A stretch of DNA of 64,000 bases, taken from assembly GCA_965240325.2 (NCBI GenBank), contig OZ251235.1:248001-312000 (forward strand). The letters are read 5' to 3'. Position 1 is the first letter of the stretch; each line of letters starts with the position of its first letter. Positions 53,986-64,000 of this stretch are shown piece after piece. A program made the translations under genes and the position numbers. The notes beneath the pieces are model-generated. The model made no database searches. It was not told the origin of the DNA and saw only the letters and a list, made by a program, of their open reading frames with translations. This stretch comes from Rebecca billardiae RCC1528 (lineage: Eukaryota; Haptophyta).

Positions 53986-56087
53986 GCGCGCGCGGGCAGT
54001 GCCGCGAAGGACTCCCAGCGACCGTCCGCCAACTCACAGATGGAGCAAAATGCAAGGGCGGGCCGCGGAGTCAGTGACGAGTGGGCGAGACGCCAGCTTC
54101 GGGCGATAAGGCCTAAGGGGGAGCCGGACGTCCGGGACGTGGTGCCGCCGCCCGAGTGTCAGTGAGTGAGTCAGCGTTCCGAGTCGGATCGGGGCCGTTT
54201 AAGACCCGGTTCAGACCGAGTGGCACTGACACTTGACAGTTGAAGTGCCCTGAGTCCCGGCGGAGTACGTCCGCCCCGGCGGCTAAGACTGTTAGTAGGG
54301 GGGCCAAACCGCTCATTAAAAAAAGAAAATCAAAGCCGCGGCGCATTTTCGCTCCTCCCTCGGCCTTTTAGGGTGGCGCGGAGCCTTTTTCTCGGACCCC
54401 GCTCGAAAATCGAGCTCCGACGCGTTCGGGCGCTCAGAGCTCGGTTCCGCTCGAGCACGAGCGGCCGGAGGCAGTGGACCGCCGCGCGCTCGCGTCCCAT
54501 GAGACGCCGATATGGTCTCGGGAGCGCGCGCGCGTGACGCTGGTGGGCGCTTCTGACCCTTGTCTTTGCGCCACCAGCGGCTCACCACCCGGTTCTTGGC
54601 CACCTCGCGCCGTGCGCGGCGCGCGTCGGCCGGCTTGAATTGGTGCGCTGCGTACGCCCGTCACGCTACCGCTCCTTGTGGCTCAAGATCAACTCGCCCC
54701 GGGGAGATCGATGCTCGCCCCGAGTGTTCATGTGTATCCGTGGATGCCCAGCTCGCCTAACCTGCCCTGCTGCGCCGGAATCGCCGTCAGCAGACCTGCG
54801 CGAGCTCGCGCGCAACACCTCCGCGGAGCCCGCAACTGTCATGTTCCGCTCGTAGGGCCCGTGTTTGCACCTGCCGTGGCACTGGCGATGGTCAGCACGT
54901 TGGGTATGGGTCATGCGTGCCCCCAGATGGCGTCGGGGCGCCTCCCATTCGCCTCTCAGGACGTTGCGGACGTGCTCGCAGGCAGCGGTTGGCTCATTCG
55001 ACAGGCCTCCGACGTGCACTCGACCGTGCCTACAAGCGCGCCCCTGTGACGCGCATGCCTGCAGAAGCAGACGCAGATGGGCCTCCATGCACGTGGTGCG
55101 CCCAAGACCGGCGGGAGCGTCAGAGATCGTCTCAATCTTGACACCTTGCACACGCCGGCGCTTGCCATTGGGCTCCGCGCAGCCAGCCAGGAGCGCCGAA
55201 CAGCGCCGGATCAGCCTCTGTAGGCCGAATATCCGCCCCAACGCCCAGAAATAGCGCGGAACAGGGTAGGGCGTACATATATGGACCGATCCCATCCGGC
55301 CTGGTTTGGTGCAGAGACGCCAGCCACCACCTGGAGCAGGCGTTTGCTGCCGAATCGCATGCTCGGCACTGTGCCGCACTGCGATGACGACAGATTTGAC
55401 CTGCCTCGTAGGTCTCGGCCATGGAGCGGTGACGGTTGGCTCGAGTGACTTTAAACCTTGATTATGACCGAGAGTACTCCCGGGCTGAGGACATGGGGCC
55501 GGTGCTTTGGGTCTACTATGTCTGCAATACGCCGTACGCGTGGCCGTATACACAGTCTGAAAACGTATCTCGCGGCTCGAGATCAGACGAGACTGTATTC
55601 ATCAGCATGGCGTCTATATACACGGTGGGTATGTAACGACCAGTGGCTTCCGGGAAACTACGTGTTTGACAGCCTGCCAGTACACAGCTTATATCGCATG
55701 TTGGGACCTGCTGCTGCTGGGGACTCAGAACGATCTCGCCGAGATGCTCTATCAAAGTGAAGTCGACATGGTCTATATGTCACCTATAAGACAGCCGTTA
55801 CATGCCGTTTCCAATAAGTTCAGGCTCATTCTAATAAGTAAATATGCTAGCCGTTACGCCCTATATTCAGGGTATGTGCACCTGCTTTTTTTACTTGGCT
55901 GGCCCAGACCCCTCCAGAGGGCATATGATCCAGCCCCAATTCAGCGCTAAACACTCGCTAGGACCAGCGCTCGTAGCCGTCAGTCACGTCACAGTGCCAC
56001 TTTGGCCCCCCTACTGTTAGTGTTAAGACTTAAGCACTAGCAGAGTAAGTGGTCGATGTTACTGTAGCTAAGTCTAGATTAGTAGAT
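53986..56087. other. Gene-poor spacer left of the retrotransposon
   Basis: The spacer follows RACK1 and runs to the retrotransposon insertion site. A reverse-strand open frame of 295 codons (54666-55553) is present but has no recognisable family, and its composition is odd (see findings). The 55440-56090 part is AT-richer and featureless to me. Confidence 0.5.
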
Positions 56088-56092
56088 AGTTA
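56088..56092 (+). repeat. Target-site duplication, left copy (agtta)
   Basis: The five bases agtta directly precede the left LTR and recur at 61035-61039 after the right LTR. Five base pairs is the usual copia duplication length. Confidence 0.9.
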
Positions 56093-57008
56093 TATTGGGA
56101 TTACCGCAAGCTCCGAGCGTCTCGAGCCCTGCTAAAAGCTCACCGCGCACGACAGGACGGACGCCACCGCGAGGATCACATGCCTCGCGATCTCATCAGC
56201 TCTCAAGCCTCTGAACCTGGCCCTTATTTCCGGCGCTCTTGCGCCGGGCCAAAACAGCGATCCGGAGCTCCGATCGCTCCTGGGCTCGGGGCGGTAGTAT
56301 CATCGCCGTGCCGACTTACCCAGATTTTGCCGCGATCAGCCAATCGGCGATCGCACCGTCCGTCCTGTTGCCGCTCAACTTTGTACCACTGCTTCTCGTC
56401 CATGTCCGGTGCTGCTCACCTGCTTTCCTTGGACAAATCCAGTGTACCAGCATGACGCCCGCGCTGCTCCGCGCTGCTCCGCGCTGCTCCGCGCTGCTCC
56501 GCGCTGCTCCGCGCTGCTCCGCGCTGCTCCGCGCTGCTCCGCGCTGCTCCGCGCTGCTCCGCGCTGCTCCGCGCTGCTCCGCGCGCTCCGCGCTGCTCCG
56601 CGCTGCTCCGCGCTGCTCCGCGCTGCTCCGCGCGCTCCGCGCTGCTCCGCGCGCCCCGCGCTGCTCCGCGCTCCCGCGCCGCTGCGCCCGCGCTGCTCCG
56701 CGCCCGCGCCGCTGCGCCCGCGCTGCTCCGCGCTCGCGCGTCTGCTGCCGCGCGCGTCCTGGACGCGCGCGCTGCCAGCCACTGCTCCGCAGCAGCTGCT
56801 GCCGCCGGCCCGCCTGATGCGGCGCCAGCCCTGACACCCCAGCGGCAACGCCATCTGCTGAGATGCGTGCCCCAGACTGTGCCAGTTCATCCGCACTGCT
56901 GCTCTGCAGCAGCTGCGCCGCCGGTCTGCCTGCTGCAGCACCGGCCCTGACTCACCGCCGGCGACGCCATCTGCTGAGATGCGCGCCCCTGGCCTCGTCA
57001 GCTCAACA
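56093..57008 (-). repeat. LTR of the copia element (3' LTR in element orientation)
   Basis: This 916-bp direct repeat is, as far as I can compare by eye, identical to 60119-61034. It contains the GC-rich decamer array at 56461-56750. Confidence 0.93.
56461..56750 (+). repeat. Decamer tandem array in the left LTR
   Basis: Twelve perfect copies of gcgctgctcc fill 56461-56580, followed by degenerate copies with 8-bp and other variants to about 56750. The same array is in the right LTR at about 60487-60776. Confidence 0.95.
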
Positions 57009-57017
57009 CCCCCCCTC
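57009..57017 (-). other. Polypurine tract
   Basis: On the element strand the sequence is GAGGGGGGG, directly before the 3' LTR start TGTTGAG. This is the expected position and composition for the plus-strand primer and fixes the orientation. Confidence 0.8.
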
Positions 57018-57069
57018 GACAGCCATAGCCGCGAGCGAGTAGCGCCGCTCATCGCGCGCGCGTCGGGTG

Positions 57070-57390
57070 TCGCACACCATGATGGCGTCGACGTGCCACT
57101 CAAACGTAGCAGCGTCGTCCGTCGCCTTCGTCATGATGTCGGCGTGGTACATTGACCTCACGCCACGTACTCCGCCTCCGTCGAGCTCAGCTGGGCCATA
57201 ACCTGCAGCCCGCTGCTGTGCCACGACACCGGCGATCCATTGTAGAAGACAATGATGCAGCCACCCGTCGACCTCCACCCGGATTCCCCTGGGTTGTTAG
57301 ACCAAACAGAGTCACCCAAAGTGAGCAAGTCGTCGAGCTCGTCAATCTCCGCGCGCTGGACCAACGCCTTGTCCGCGTCGGTCAGCCTCG
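57070..57390 (-). pseudogene. Copia RNase H remnant, frameshifted
   Basis: The reverse-strand frame ending at 57158 has LTDADKALVQRAE, SGWRSTGGCIIVFYNGSPVS and AQLSSTEAEYVA, the copia RNase H pattern including the STEAE catalytic motif. It stops right after EYVA. A second frame resumes with YHADIMTKATDDAATFEWHV, the usual end of copia polyproteins. The roughly 60-80 residues normally between these blocks are missing, so a deletion plus frame change has destroyed the domain. Confidence 0.85.
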
Positions 57391-58284
57391 CGCGCGCCGC
57401 TGCCTCTGGCAGCCGTATCCGCGTGCTCGCGTTCGTGCCGAATCGCTCGAGCCCGCCATCGATCGCCTCTGCGACCCGCGGCAACCCGCCCGCATCTGCG
57501 CGGCGGTCCCGCGCCAAAGTTGCGCCGGTGGTATCTCATACCACCAGTGCGACTGCGCCCATGGCGCGCCCGCACCGCCCCGATCGCCGGCCTGCGGCAT
57601 CGGCGGCTGTGCGCCCGTGCGCCCGCGCTGCTGCGCCCGCGCTGACCCGCGCCCGCGCTGCTGCGCCCGCGCACCTGTGCTACGCGGCGGCCCGCCAGCA
57701 TCTGCTGCGGCCCCGCGCCGGGATTCCGTCGGCGGGATCCGACCCTGCCGACCCAGGCTGTGTCGCTGACGCGCCTGCTCCGCCACGCCCGCCCTGCGGC
57801 GTCGGCGTCGACGGCTGTGCGCACGCGCTGCTGCGCCCGCGCGCTGTTCCGCGCCTGCGCTGCCGCGCCCGTGCGCTGTTCCGCACCTGCGCTGCCGCGC
57901 CTGCGCGCTCCGCGCCCGCGCTGCTGCGCTCGCGCGCTGTTCCGCGCCCGCGCTGCTGCGCCCGCGCGCTGTTCCGCGCCCGCGCTGCCGCGCCCGCGCG
58001 CTGTTCCGCGCCCGCGCTGCCGCGCTCGCGCGCCGACGCCGACGCATCTGCGTCGCCGTCGTTCCCGACGTCGAACTCCGTCGCGTCGTCGTCACCGGCG
58101 TCGGCCGGCGGCTCGCCGCCGTCGCCGTCATCGTCCTGCGCCGCGCGGCGGCCCGCCAGCATCTGCTGCGGCCCCGCGCCGTGATTCCGCCGGCGGTATC
58201 TGACCCTGCCGACCCGGCTGCGTCATCGACGCGCCTGTCCCGCCACGCCCGCCCTGCGGCGTCGGCGTCGACGGCTGTGCGCCC

Positions 58285-58587
58285 GCGCTGCTGCACCCGC
58301 GCTGTCCCGCGTCCACGCTGCTGCGCCCGCGCCCCGACGTTGACGCATCTGCGTCGTCGTCGTACCCGACGTCGAACTCTGTCGCGTCGTCATTCCCGGC
58401 GTCGGCTGGCTGCTCGCCGCCGTCGCCGTCATCCGCGCCCGCGCTGCTGCACCCGCGCTGTCCCGCGTCCACGCTGCTGCGCCCGCGCCCCGACGTTGAC
58501 GCATCTGCGTCGTCGTCGTACCCGACGTCGAACTCTGTCGCGTCGTCATTCCCGGCGTCGGCTGGCTGCTCGCCGCCGTCGCCGTCC
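58285..58587 (+). repeat. 156-bp tandem duplication inside the retrotransposon
   Basis: Two copies with period 156 bp (58285-58440 and 58441-58587) begin gcgctgctgcacccgcgctg. The surrounding 57600-58620 region is GC-rich low complexity, built from gcgctgctgcgcccgc-like units. Confidence 0.85.
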
Positions 58588-59189
58588 TCGTCCTCACCGT
58601 CGGCGTCACCGCCGACCGGACGATGTCCGCCGCTTACCGCGGCGCCGTCACCATCACCCACGTACGCGCCACCGTCAGGTGCGCCCAGCGACGAGTGCCC
58701 CCCCTCGACCAGGTCGGTCTCGTCGATGCGTACGTCACGCAAGTGAAGAGACGTCCGTCGTCTACACGACATACGTACCAGAGTACGTTGAAGCCACGGA
58801 GCTGCTCCGCGCGCGGCGCGCGCTGATCGCCGCCGCCGCTGCCTCCTCCGCCCTCGCAGCCAGTCGGTATCTCTCCGCCGTCTTGGCCGCCGCCACGATC
58901 CCCGCCGTCGCCACCGCCGCCTGAGCCAGGCGATGAGCTTCGTGCGTGGACGTGTGGGTGCCGCCGCCACCACCGGGCGTACGACCACCTGGTTCGGTGC
59001 GCCCAGCGCCGCCGAGCCACTGCCGCGCGCTGCTGCGCGCACACACGCCGCACCGGCGTCCTGCGCCGTGCGTGTGCTTCCGACGCCTCAGCGTCGGGTC
59101 CCCACCTGCCGCCGAATGATCTCGGCCCGCAGCATGGAATCGAGCTGAACCTCCCGGCGTGGGCCGAGTGCCATGCACTGCCCCGCCGT

Positions 59190-59430
59190 CACCCCGCACT
59201 CGCGCCTTGCGCGCGCGCGGATACCGCGACTCAAAGATCGCGCCAGCGCCGCCGTCTCGGCGGCACTGCCAGCTGCGCCTCGCGTCAGCTGCAGACGTAG
59301 TCTCGGCACCGCTGCGCCGCCCCGTCATGATCCCGCGCTCGCGCCTCGCGCGCGCGCGATTCCCGCGACTCAACAGTCGCGCCAGCGCCGCCATCTCGGT
59401 GGCACTGCCAGCTGCGCCTCGCGTCAGCTG
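59190..59430 (+). repeat. Imperfect tandem duplication, period about 139 bp
   Basis: The segment with cgcgcc..gcgcgcgcg and ctgccagctgcgcctcgcgt near 59200-59290 recurs at about 59340-59430 with several substitutions. Confidence 0.75.
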
Positions 59431-60118
59431 CCGGCGTAGGACCAGTGCCAAGCACTGCCCGCCGCCGTAACGGCGCTCGTGTCGCCAGATTCCACCCGGA
59501 CGATTCCGATAGATCCGGGTGTGCCAACCGCCGGACCTGTGTCCAGTCCGGTCGTGCCAGCCGTGCCAGCCGGACCGCAAAACCCAGTCCAGCTGCCAGC
59601 CGCCATCCGGTGCCCTAGACCACCGGACAGGTTGATGAGCCAGCCCCTCCGAGTAGATCGCCGAGCCCGCCGTCGCCGCCGTCAGCTGCCGTGCAGCCAC
59701 CCGGCGCTCGGGGTGCGTGCTCGCGCCGATCGTGCCAGTAGCGCTGCTCAGTCATCCGCCGCTGCACGCAGTAGTTCTCCTGCACCAGCTGCATCCGCTC
59801 AGATCCAATCGTGAGCTTCCGGGAGGCTGTCGTGTCGGGCTCATCACCGACAGGTACTGTTCCTCCCAATCGACGCGAAGTTCCGCGTCCGGGCCATGCG
59901 CGGAGATGATGCCGATGATCCCTGGCATCGTAGCGCCATGCCCCATCGAGAGCGTCGCCAGTTTGCCCGCGCTCTCGGCCAGGAACCTCTGCTGCATTCC
60001 ATGCGACGCCAGAGTTCCTCGTTCCGCCCATCCTGCAACCGCGGCCGCTCGTGCCCATCAGCCCAATCGATGAGAAAGGACAGTGCGGACAACTCCCTCC
60101 CTGGGGTTGCTGCGCGCA

Positions 60119-61034
60119 TATTGGGATTACCGCAAGCTCCGAGCGTCTCGAGCCCTGCTAAAAGCTCACCGCGCACGACAGGACGGACGCCACCGCGAGG
60201 ATCACATGCCTCGCGATCTCATCAGCTCTCAAGCCTCTGAACCTGGCCCTTATTTCCGGCGCTCTTGCGCCGGGCCAAAACAGCGATCCGGAGCTCCGAT
60301 CGCTCCTGGGCTCGGGGCGGTAGTATCATCGCCGTGCCGACTTACCCAGATTTTGCCGCGATCAGCCAATCGGCGATCGCACCGTCCGTCCTGTTGCCGC
60401 TCAACTTTGTACCACTGCTTCTCGTCCATGTCCGGTGCTGCTCACCTGCTTTCCTTGGACAAATCCAGTGTACCAGCATGACGCCCGCGCTGCTCCGCGC
60501 TGCTCCGCGCTGCTCCGCGCTGCTCCGCGCTGCTCCGCGCTGCTCCGCGCTGCTCCGCGCTGCTCCGCGCTGCTCCGCGCTGCTCCGCGCTGCTCCGCGC
60601 TGCTCCGCGCGCTCCGCGCTGCTCCGCGCTGCTCCGCGCTGCTCCGCGCTGCTCCGCGCGCTCCGCGCTGCTCCGCGCGCCCCGCGCTGCTCCGCGCTCC
60701 CGCGCCGCTGCGCCCGCGCTGCTCCGCGCCCGCGCCGCTGCGCCCGCGCTGCTCCGCGCTCGCGCGTCTGCTGCCGCGCGCGTCCTGGACGCGCGCGCTG
60801 CCAGCCACTGCTCCGCAGCAGCTGCTGCCGCCGGCCCGCCTGATGCGGCGCCAGCCCTGACACCCCAGCGGCAACGCCATCTGCTGAGATGCGTGCCCCA
60901 GACTGTGCCAGTTCATCCGCACTGCTGCTCTGCAGCAGCTGCGCCGCCGGTCTGCCTGCTGCAGCACCGGCCCTGACTCACCGCCGGCGACGCCATCTGC
61001 TGAGATGCGCGCCCCTGGCCTCGTCAGCTCAACA
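60119..61034 (-). repeat. LTR of the copia element (5' LTR in element orientation)
   Basis: This 916-bp copy equals 56093-57008, including its decamer array at about 60487-60776. Promoter and polyadenylation signals of the element should lie here; none is pinpointed. Confidence 0.93.
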
Positions 61035-61039
61035 AGTTA
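61035..61039 (+). repeat. Target-site duplication, right copy (agtta)
   Basis: It matches the five bases at 56088-56092 and directly follows the right LTR. Confidence 0.9.
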
Positions 61040-63089
61040 CACTCGTCACGTAAGTAAACCGCACCTCAGTCAGTCAGTGTCCTCACTCACTCACCCAATG
61101 TCGCGGGACCGTCTCACAGTCACGACACGCGTCCGATGACAGTGCAACGAGTTGTAACAATTACGACATATATTTGCAATTCATTACTCATCAGTTGAAT
61201 AAATACAAGGTGGCACTACTGATAGCAGTGACTATACTCTGAGTCTTAGAATTTACTATAAATATACATATATAGTACGAATAATAAGTTATTACTAATT
61301 GCTGCCGATTAATCAGATTGACATCCGGACTATCGGCCCATGCCGCATGCGCGGGCCATGCGCCCCAGGTCATCGGCAGTCATATCCGGTCCAAGGGCAA
61401 GGACTGCCTGGGGTCGGGTGTATGCAGTGTATTGTGTACTAAGCTAAAGCTATGCTCTGCCACAAGATCATTAATCAATAACGCCGACCGTTCAAGTGTC
61501 GACGGGTCGTCCGGGGCACTAGACTGAGTTAGTCTACTGCCGAGACAGCCGACGCCCGAATCAGGAGACCTGCGCCGTCCTACTACTCTGACCTGTGGGC
61601 GTATATTCTTCATGATCGAAATCATGCATGCATAGAATATATGTGTGTGTGTATATATATGGATCTACGGAAGCTATATTCATAATATTGTAGATCATCC
61701 GGATCAATCAGACTCAGAGGCGGGGATCCCGCCGGCGGATTATACTTTCCGTAGCTACCGACGGCGTCCCCGCGCCGACGGCGTACCGGTCTGTCACCGG
61801 AGACGATATATCAGTATATGTACATATATATGTGTGTGTGTGTGTGTAGTTAATCAGTAGCTTATACCCTTGGCAGTGACCGCGGACAGGGGGGGGGGGC
61901 AACCGAAGCCGCCGTCGGAGCCGATTTTGATGAAACTTTGCTGCAGAACTATTCGGGCTCATCAGTAAGTCGTATCGAGTACGACGACTGCAGCAGAGTA
62001 CAGCTGTGAGTTGTGACACTGCCTGAGTTGGGCAGCAGAGTTGATGGCGGGGCCGCCCGCGGGTCGTAACGTCCGCGACGTCGCGGGCCGGGGGCTCGTG
62101 GCAGGCGCCGCGGGCATACGGTTAGTTTATAGTTAGGGCTTAGGGGCCAGTTGTCGGCCGCTAAGGGGGCCGAGGGCGTTATTGCTGCGTCGTAGTGGGG
62201 TCAGAGCTCCGACCGTTACACTCCCGAGTGACACAATCTCCCGAAATCTCGAAATGATGTGATCCAATATCTCCTCTATTTATAACTGTTTGAGTCCGTT
62301 TAAGTTCGTTTAGGCCTAATTCCAGGGTGTAGAATCCGCCTGTGCCAATTTCAGAATGCCAAAATGTGATCTAGCCGGTGCGATTCTGGTATGCAAATAG
62401 CGAGAGCACTGTGGAGATCGTGTATCTCCCCTACTATAACTATTACTAACAACTGATGTTGCCGAGATCGCGTCGCGAGATTGAGGTCGTATGACGACAT
62501 TTTTTCGCAATAAAACTTATCATCAGCGTGACCCCAGGTCATTTCAGGCGAATATTGACATCCCGAAGTTTGAGAGCCTCATCTCAAGACGACAGAAAGT
62601 TGGATTTTGGGCCACACACCCCGCACAGTGGGGCTCTGACCCGGCTCCGCGTACCGCGTATTGCTGCGGCGCCATCGTCGTATAACGTCGTCAGTCATCA
62701 GTCAGGAATCAGGGCCCACTCATAAAGTCTTGGCTTGGCATGAAGTCATCAGTCAGAGTGAGTCACGCCGGGGCCGGGCAGGCCGGCGGCTAGCTCTCCG
62801 AAGAGCCTTGCGGACCGCGGCCGCGGCGGACCGCCGCGTCACGCGTGCAGCGGGACGGCTGAAGCCACGCTGCAACTCCTACAACTTGGCATTGATGCGC
62901 TGCAAATGGTTATTCAGTCCATGCGTGATGGTTGCGAAACGTGCCGCACAGAGAGCGCCCAGGGGAACTGCGGCAAACGATGGCATACATGGCATGTGCA
63001 TGCATGGGATGTTGGTCGCTTGACTCGGTGATGTGAAGAACGGGCTCGAGATGCGAGGAAAATTTTTTTAACCCAGGAGCTGGCCGGTT
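61040..63089. other. AT-rich gene-poor spacer
   Basis: No gene was recognised. It contains short microsatellites (tg/ta repeats near 61642-61660 and 61815-61850), a G run near 61890-61899 and a GC-rich patch at about 62040-62190 that matches no RNA I recognise. Confidence 0.5.
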
Positions 63090-63584
63090 TTACTCATCCG
63101 CGCCGCTGGGCGGTGCCTGTAGCTGGCCCTTCTTCTTCATTCGCGCCTGCTTGCGCGTGAGCGGCACATTCCATTCCTGATCCCACACAAAATACGAGCC
63201 GCCCTTGAAGCCCCTGTAGTCCTCCTCTGCGTTCGCAGATCGCGGGTCGGCTTTCTTCATCTCGTCCTTGTTGCCGTAGAAGTTGCTCTTGCGCTTGCCG
63301 TAGAAGTTTGCGCCGTTGCCCAGCTTACGGTCCATGGCATCGTCCACGAGGTCGTCCAGGCCTTGCAGCATGCGGCCGAAGAAGCCAGGCTTCTCCTCCA
63401 TGACGATGGGCGCACGAGCCCTCCTCTGCCCCCTCGCGGTGACGCCACAGCAGGGCAGCGCACCAGTGCCACGCGAAGTGGTCGTGTGGACCATCTGCCT
63501 GCCGAGCACCGTGCTTGCAGGCACCACGGAGGCCCCGGCTCCGGCCGCGAGCAGCAACCCCGCTGCGAGCATCTTCATCGTCAT
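63090..63584 (-). CDS. Small unknown protein with signal peptide, probably plastid
   Basis: Single exon, 164 residues. The ATG at 63584 gives MTMKMLAAGLLLAAGAGASV, a signal peptide; it is followed by a basic, Thr/Ala-rich stretch (about 25-60) and then PIVMEEKPGFFGRMLQGLDD, where IVM|EEKPG looks like a plastid transit cleavage zone. The mature part is hydrophilic and basic: DDAMDRKLGNGANFYGKRKS, ANAEEDYRGFKGGSYFVWDQ and EWNVPLTRKQARMKKKGQ. I recognise no family. No membrane helix is present after the leader. The bipartite leader suggests the lumen or stroma of a secondary plastid. The upstream open frame (to 63869) is Arg/Gly-rich and looks non-coding. Confidence 0.68.
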   Translation of the reverse strand: MTMKMLAAGLLLAAGAGASVVPASTVLGRQMVHTTTSRGTGALPCCGVTARGQRRARAPIVMEEKPGFFGRMLQGLDDLVDDAMDRKLGNGANFYGKRKSNFYGNKDEMKKADPRSANAEEDYRGFKGGSYFVWDQEWNVPLTRKQARMKKKGQLQAPPSGADE

Positions 63585-64000
63585 GATTCTTCCGCGCGAT
63601 GGGCAGTGCGGGCGTGCGGCGAAAGTTCCAATCCGGCCGGTGGCCCGCGGCTTGTGACTCAAACCCCTGAAGGGCGGCACCGTGCCCCCGGTGCCGCTGC
63701 GAGCGGACCTCGCGAGCGTCCCCACTCCCCGCGGTGGCGCTACTCCCACCGCGCCGCGGCCGCAGGCTCCGCAGTCCGGGCGTGAGTGGCGTGAGTCCGC
63801 ACGGCCACGCGGTCGCGGGGGGCGCCGCGCCGCCCGCACTCCGGCAGCCGGCCGTGCCGACGACGGCATCCGCGCCGATTAATGAGCAGTTATACGACGA
63901 GTGACACTTTATTATGAACTCGAACTTGATGTGTAAATATTATTACAGTATAGTTATGGCGCTATAAGCTATATATATACTACTGTGAACGAATATTCCG
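63585..64000. other. Upstream region and AT-rich window end
   Basis: This GC-rich 5' flank of the small plastid-protein gene turns AT-rich after about 63875. No further gene is visible before the window ends. Confidence 0.5.

Larger units (their letters stand above)
56093..61034 (-). mobile_element. Ty1/copia LTR retrotransposon, internally deleted
   Basis: A 4942-bp element is flanked by a 5-bp target duplication and bounded by 916-bp LTRs that I read as identical. Orientation is reverse strand: the polypurine tract abuts the left LTR and the RNase H remnant lies beside it. The LTR reads TGTTGAG...CCCAATA on the element strand, so it starts with the copia-like TGTTG but ends TA rather than CA. 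The interior is only 3110 bp, too short for full gag-pol, and no intact reverse transcriptase, integrase or protease is seen, so it would depend on another copy for movement. A frame just inside the 5' LTR (about 59615-60072) may be a gag remnant (weak). No primer-binding site with TGG is evident directly after the 5' LTR. Confidence 0.9.

Noticed and set aside
56461-56750. Regular repeats considered as a CRISPR array
   Set aside because: They are contiguous 10-bp tandem units with no spacers, duplicated in both LTRs of a retrotransposon.
57252-58924. Long + strand Pro/Ala/Arg-rich frames inside the retrotransposon
   Set aside because: They arise from GC-rich tandem repeats; the element is on the reverse strand by polypurine tract and RNase H remnant.
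62038-62190. GC-rich island considered as a ribosomal RNA fragment
   Set aside because: No conserved rRNA motif could be found and flanks are ordinary AT-rich spacer.

Overview
The window is nuclear DNA of a GC-rich microalga. The coding exons are very G+C rich with GCG/CGC codons, and the spacers are AT-richer and full of microsatellites. About 25 short GT-AG introns (roughly 82-194 bp) can be placed by phase-consistent splicing; most start GTGCGC or GTGAGC and end in a GCAG-type acceptor. Gene content is eukaryotic (SUMO, EMC1, RACK1, NDUFA8, CWF19-like, DHHC acyltransferase, homeobox). At least two proteins carry a signal peptide followed by a basic, transit-like stretch, as expected for a complex secondary plastid. 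A haptophyte (perhaps Pavlovales-like) is my best guess; this is inference, not proof.

Layout, left to right. 1-334: 3' end of a SUMO gene. 895-4315: an ABC half-transporter diverges from a plastid DUF2854 protein. 4781-5534: a disordered hypothetical protein. 6397-10363: NDUFA8 diverges from EMC1. 11172-20891: one very large reverse-strand gene for a tandem ion channel, two (6TM-like + cyclic-nucleotide-binding + ankyrin) units in one predicted 2937-residue chain. 22834-24243: DHHC acyltransferase. 25156-31554: an ARM-repeat/BTB protein diverges from a secreted Hsp70-like ATPase. 31933-35100: a CWF19-like gene whose 3' end is tandemly duplicated. 35704-39932: G-box palindrome cluster, then a 3.5-kb foldback (giant imperfect inverted repeat). 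40120-42701: homeobox gene diverging from an SRPBCC-like membrane protein. 44082-44164: perfect 40-bp-arm hairpin. 44485-46398: IQ-motif protein. 46931-48976: seven-EF-hand protein. 49221-52362: Patched/RND-family membrane protein, diverging from RACK1 (52923-53985). 56093-61034: recent, internally deleted Ty1/copia LTR retrotransposon on the reverse strand. 63090-63584: small probable plastid protein.

The genes do not form an operon or pathway. Some share a theme of membrane and calcium signalling (channel with an EF-like loop, EF-hand protein, IQ protein, Patched-like protein), but proximity in a eukaryote is weak evidence of joint function. Several pairs are head to head with 140-560 bp between start codons, suggesting shared promoters.

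The strongest candidate for an undescribed system is the tandem channel: its first pore has a K+-type GYG filter and its second has a degenerate filter, so two chains would make a pseudo-tetramer with two kinds of pore loop and four nucleotide-binding domains.
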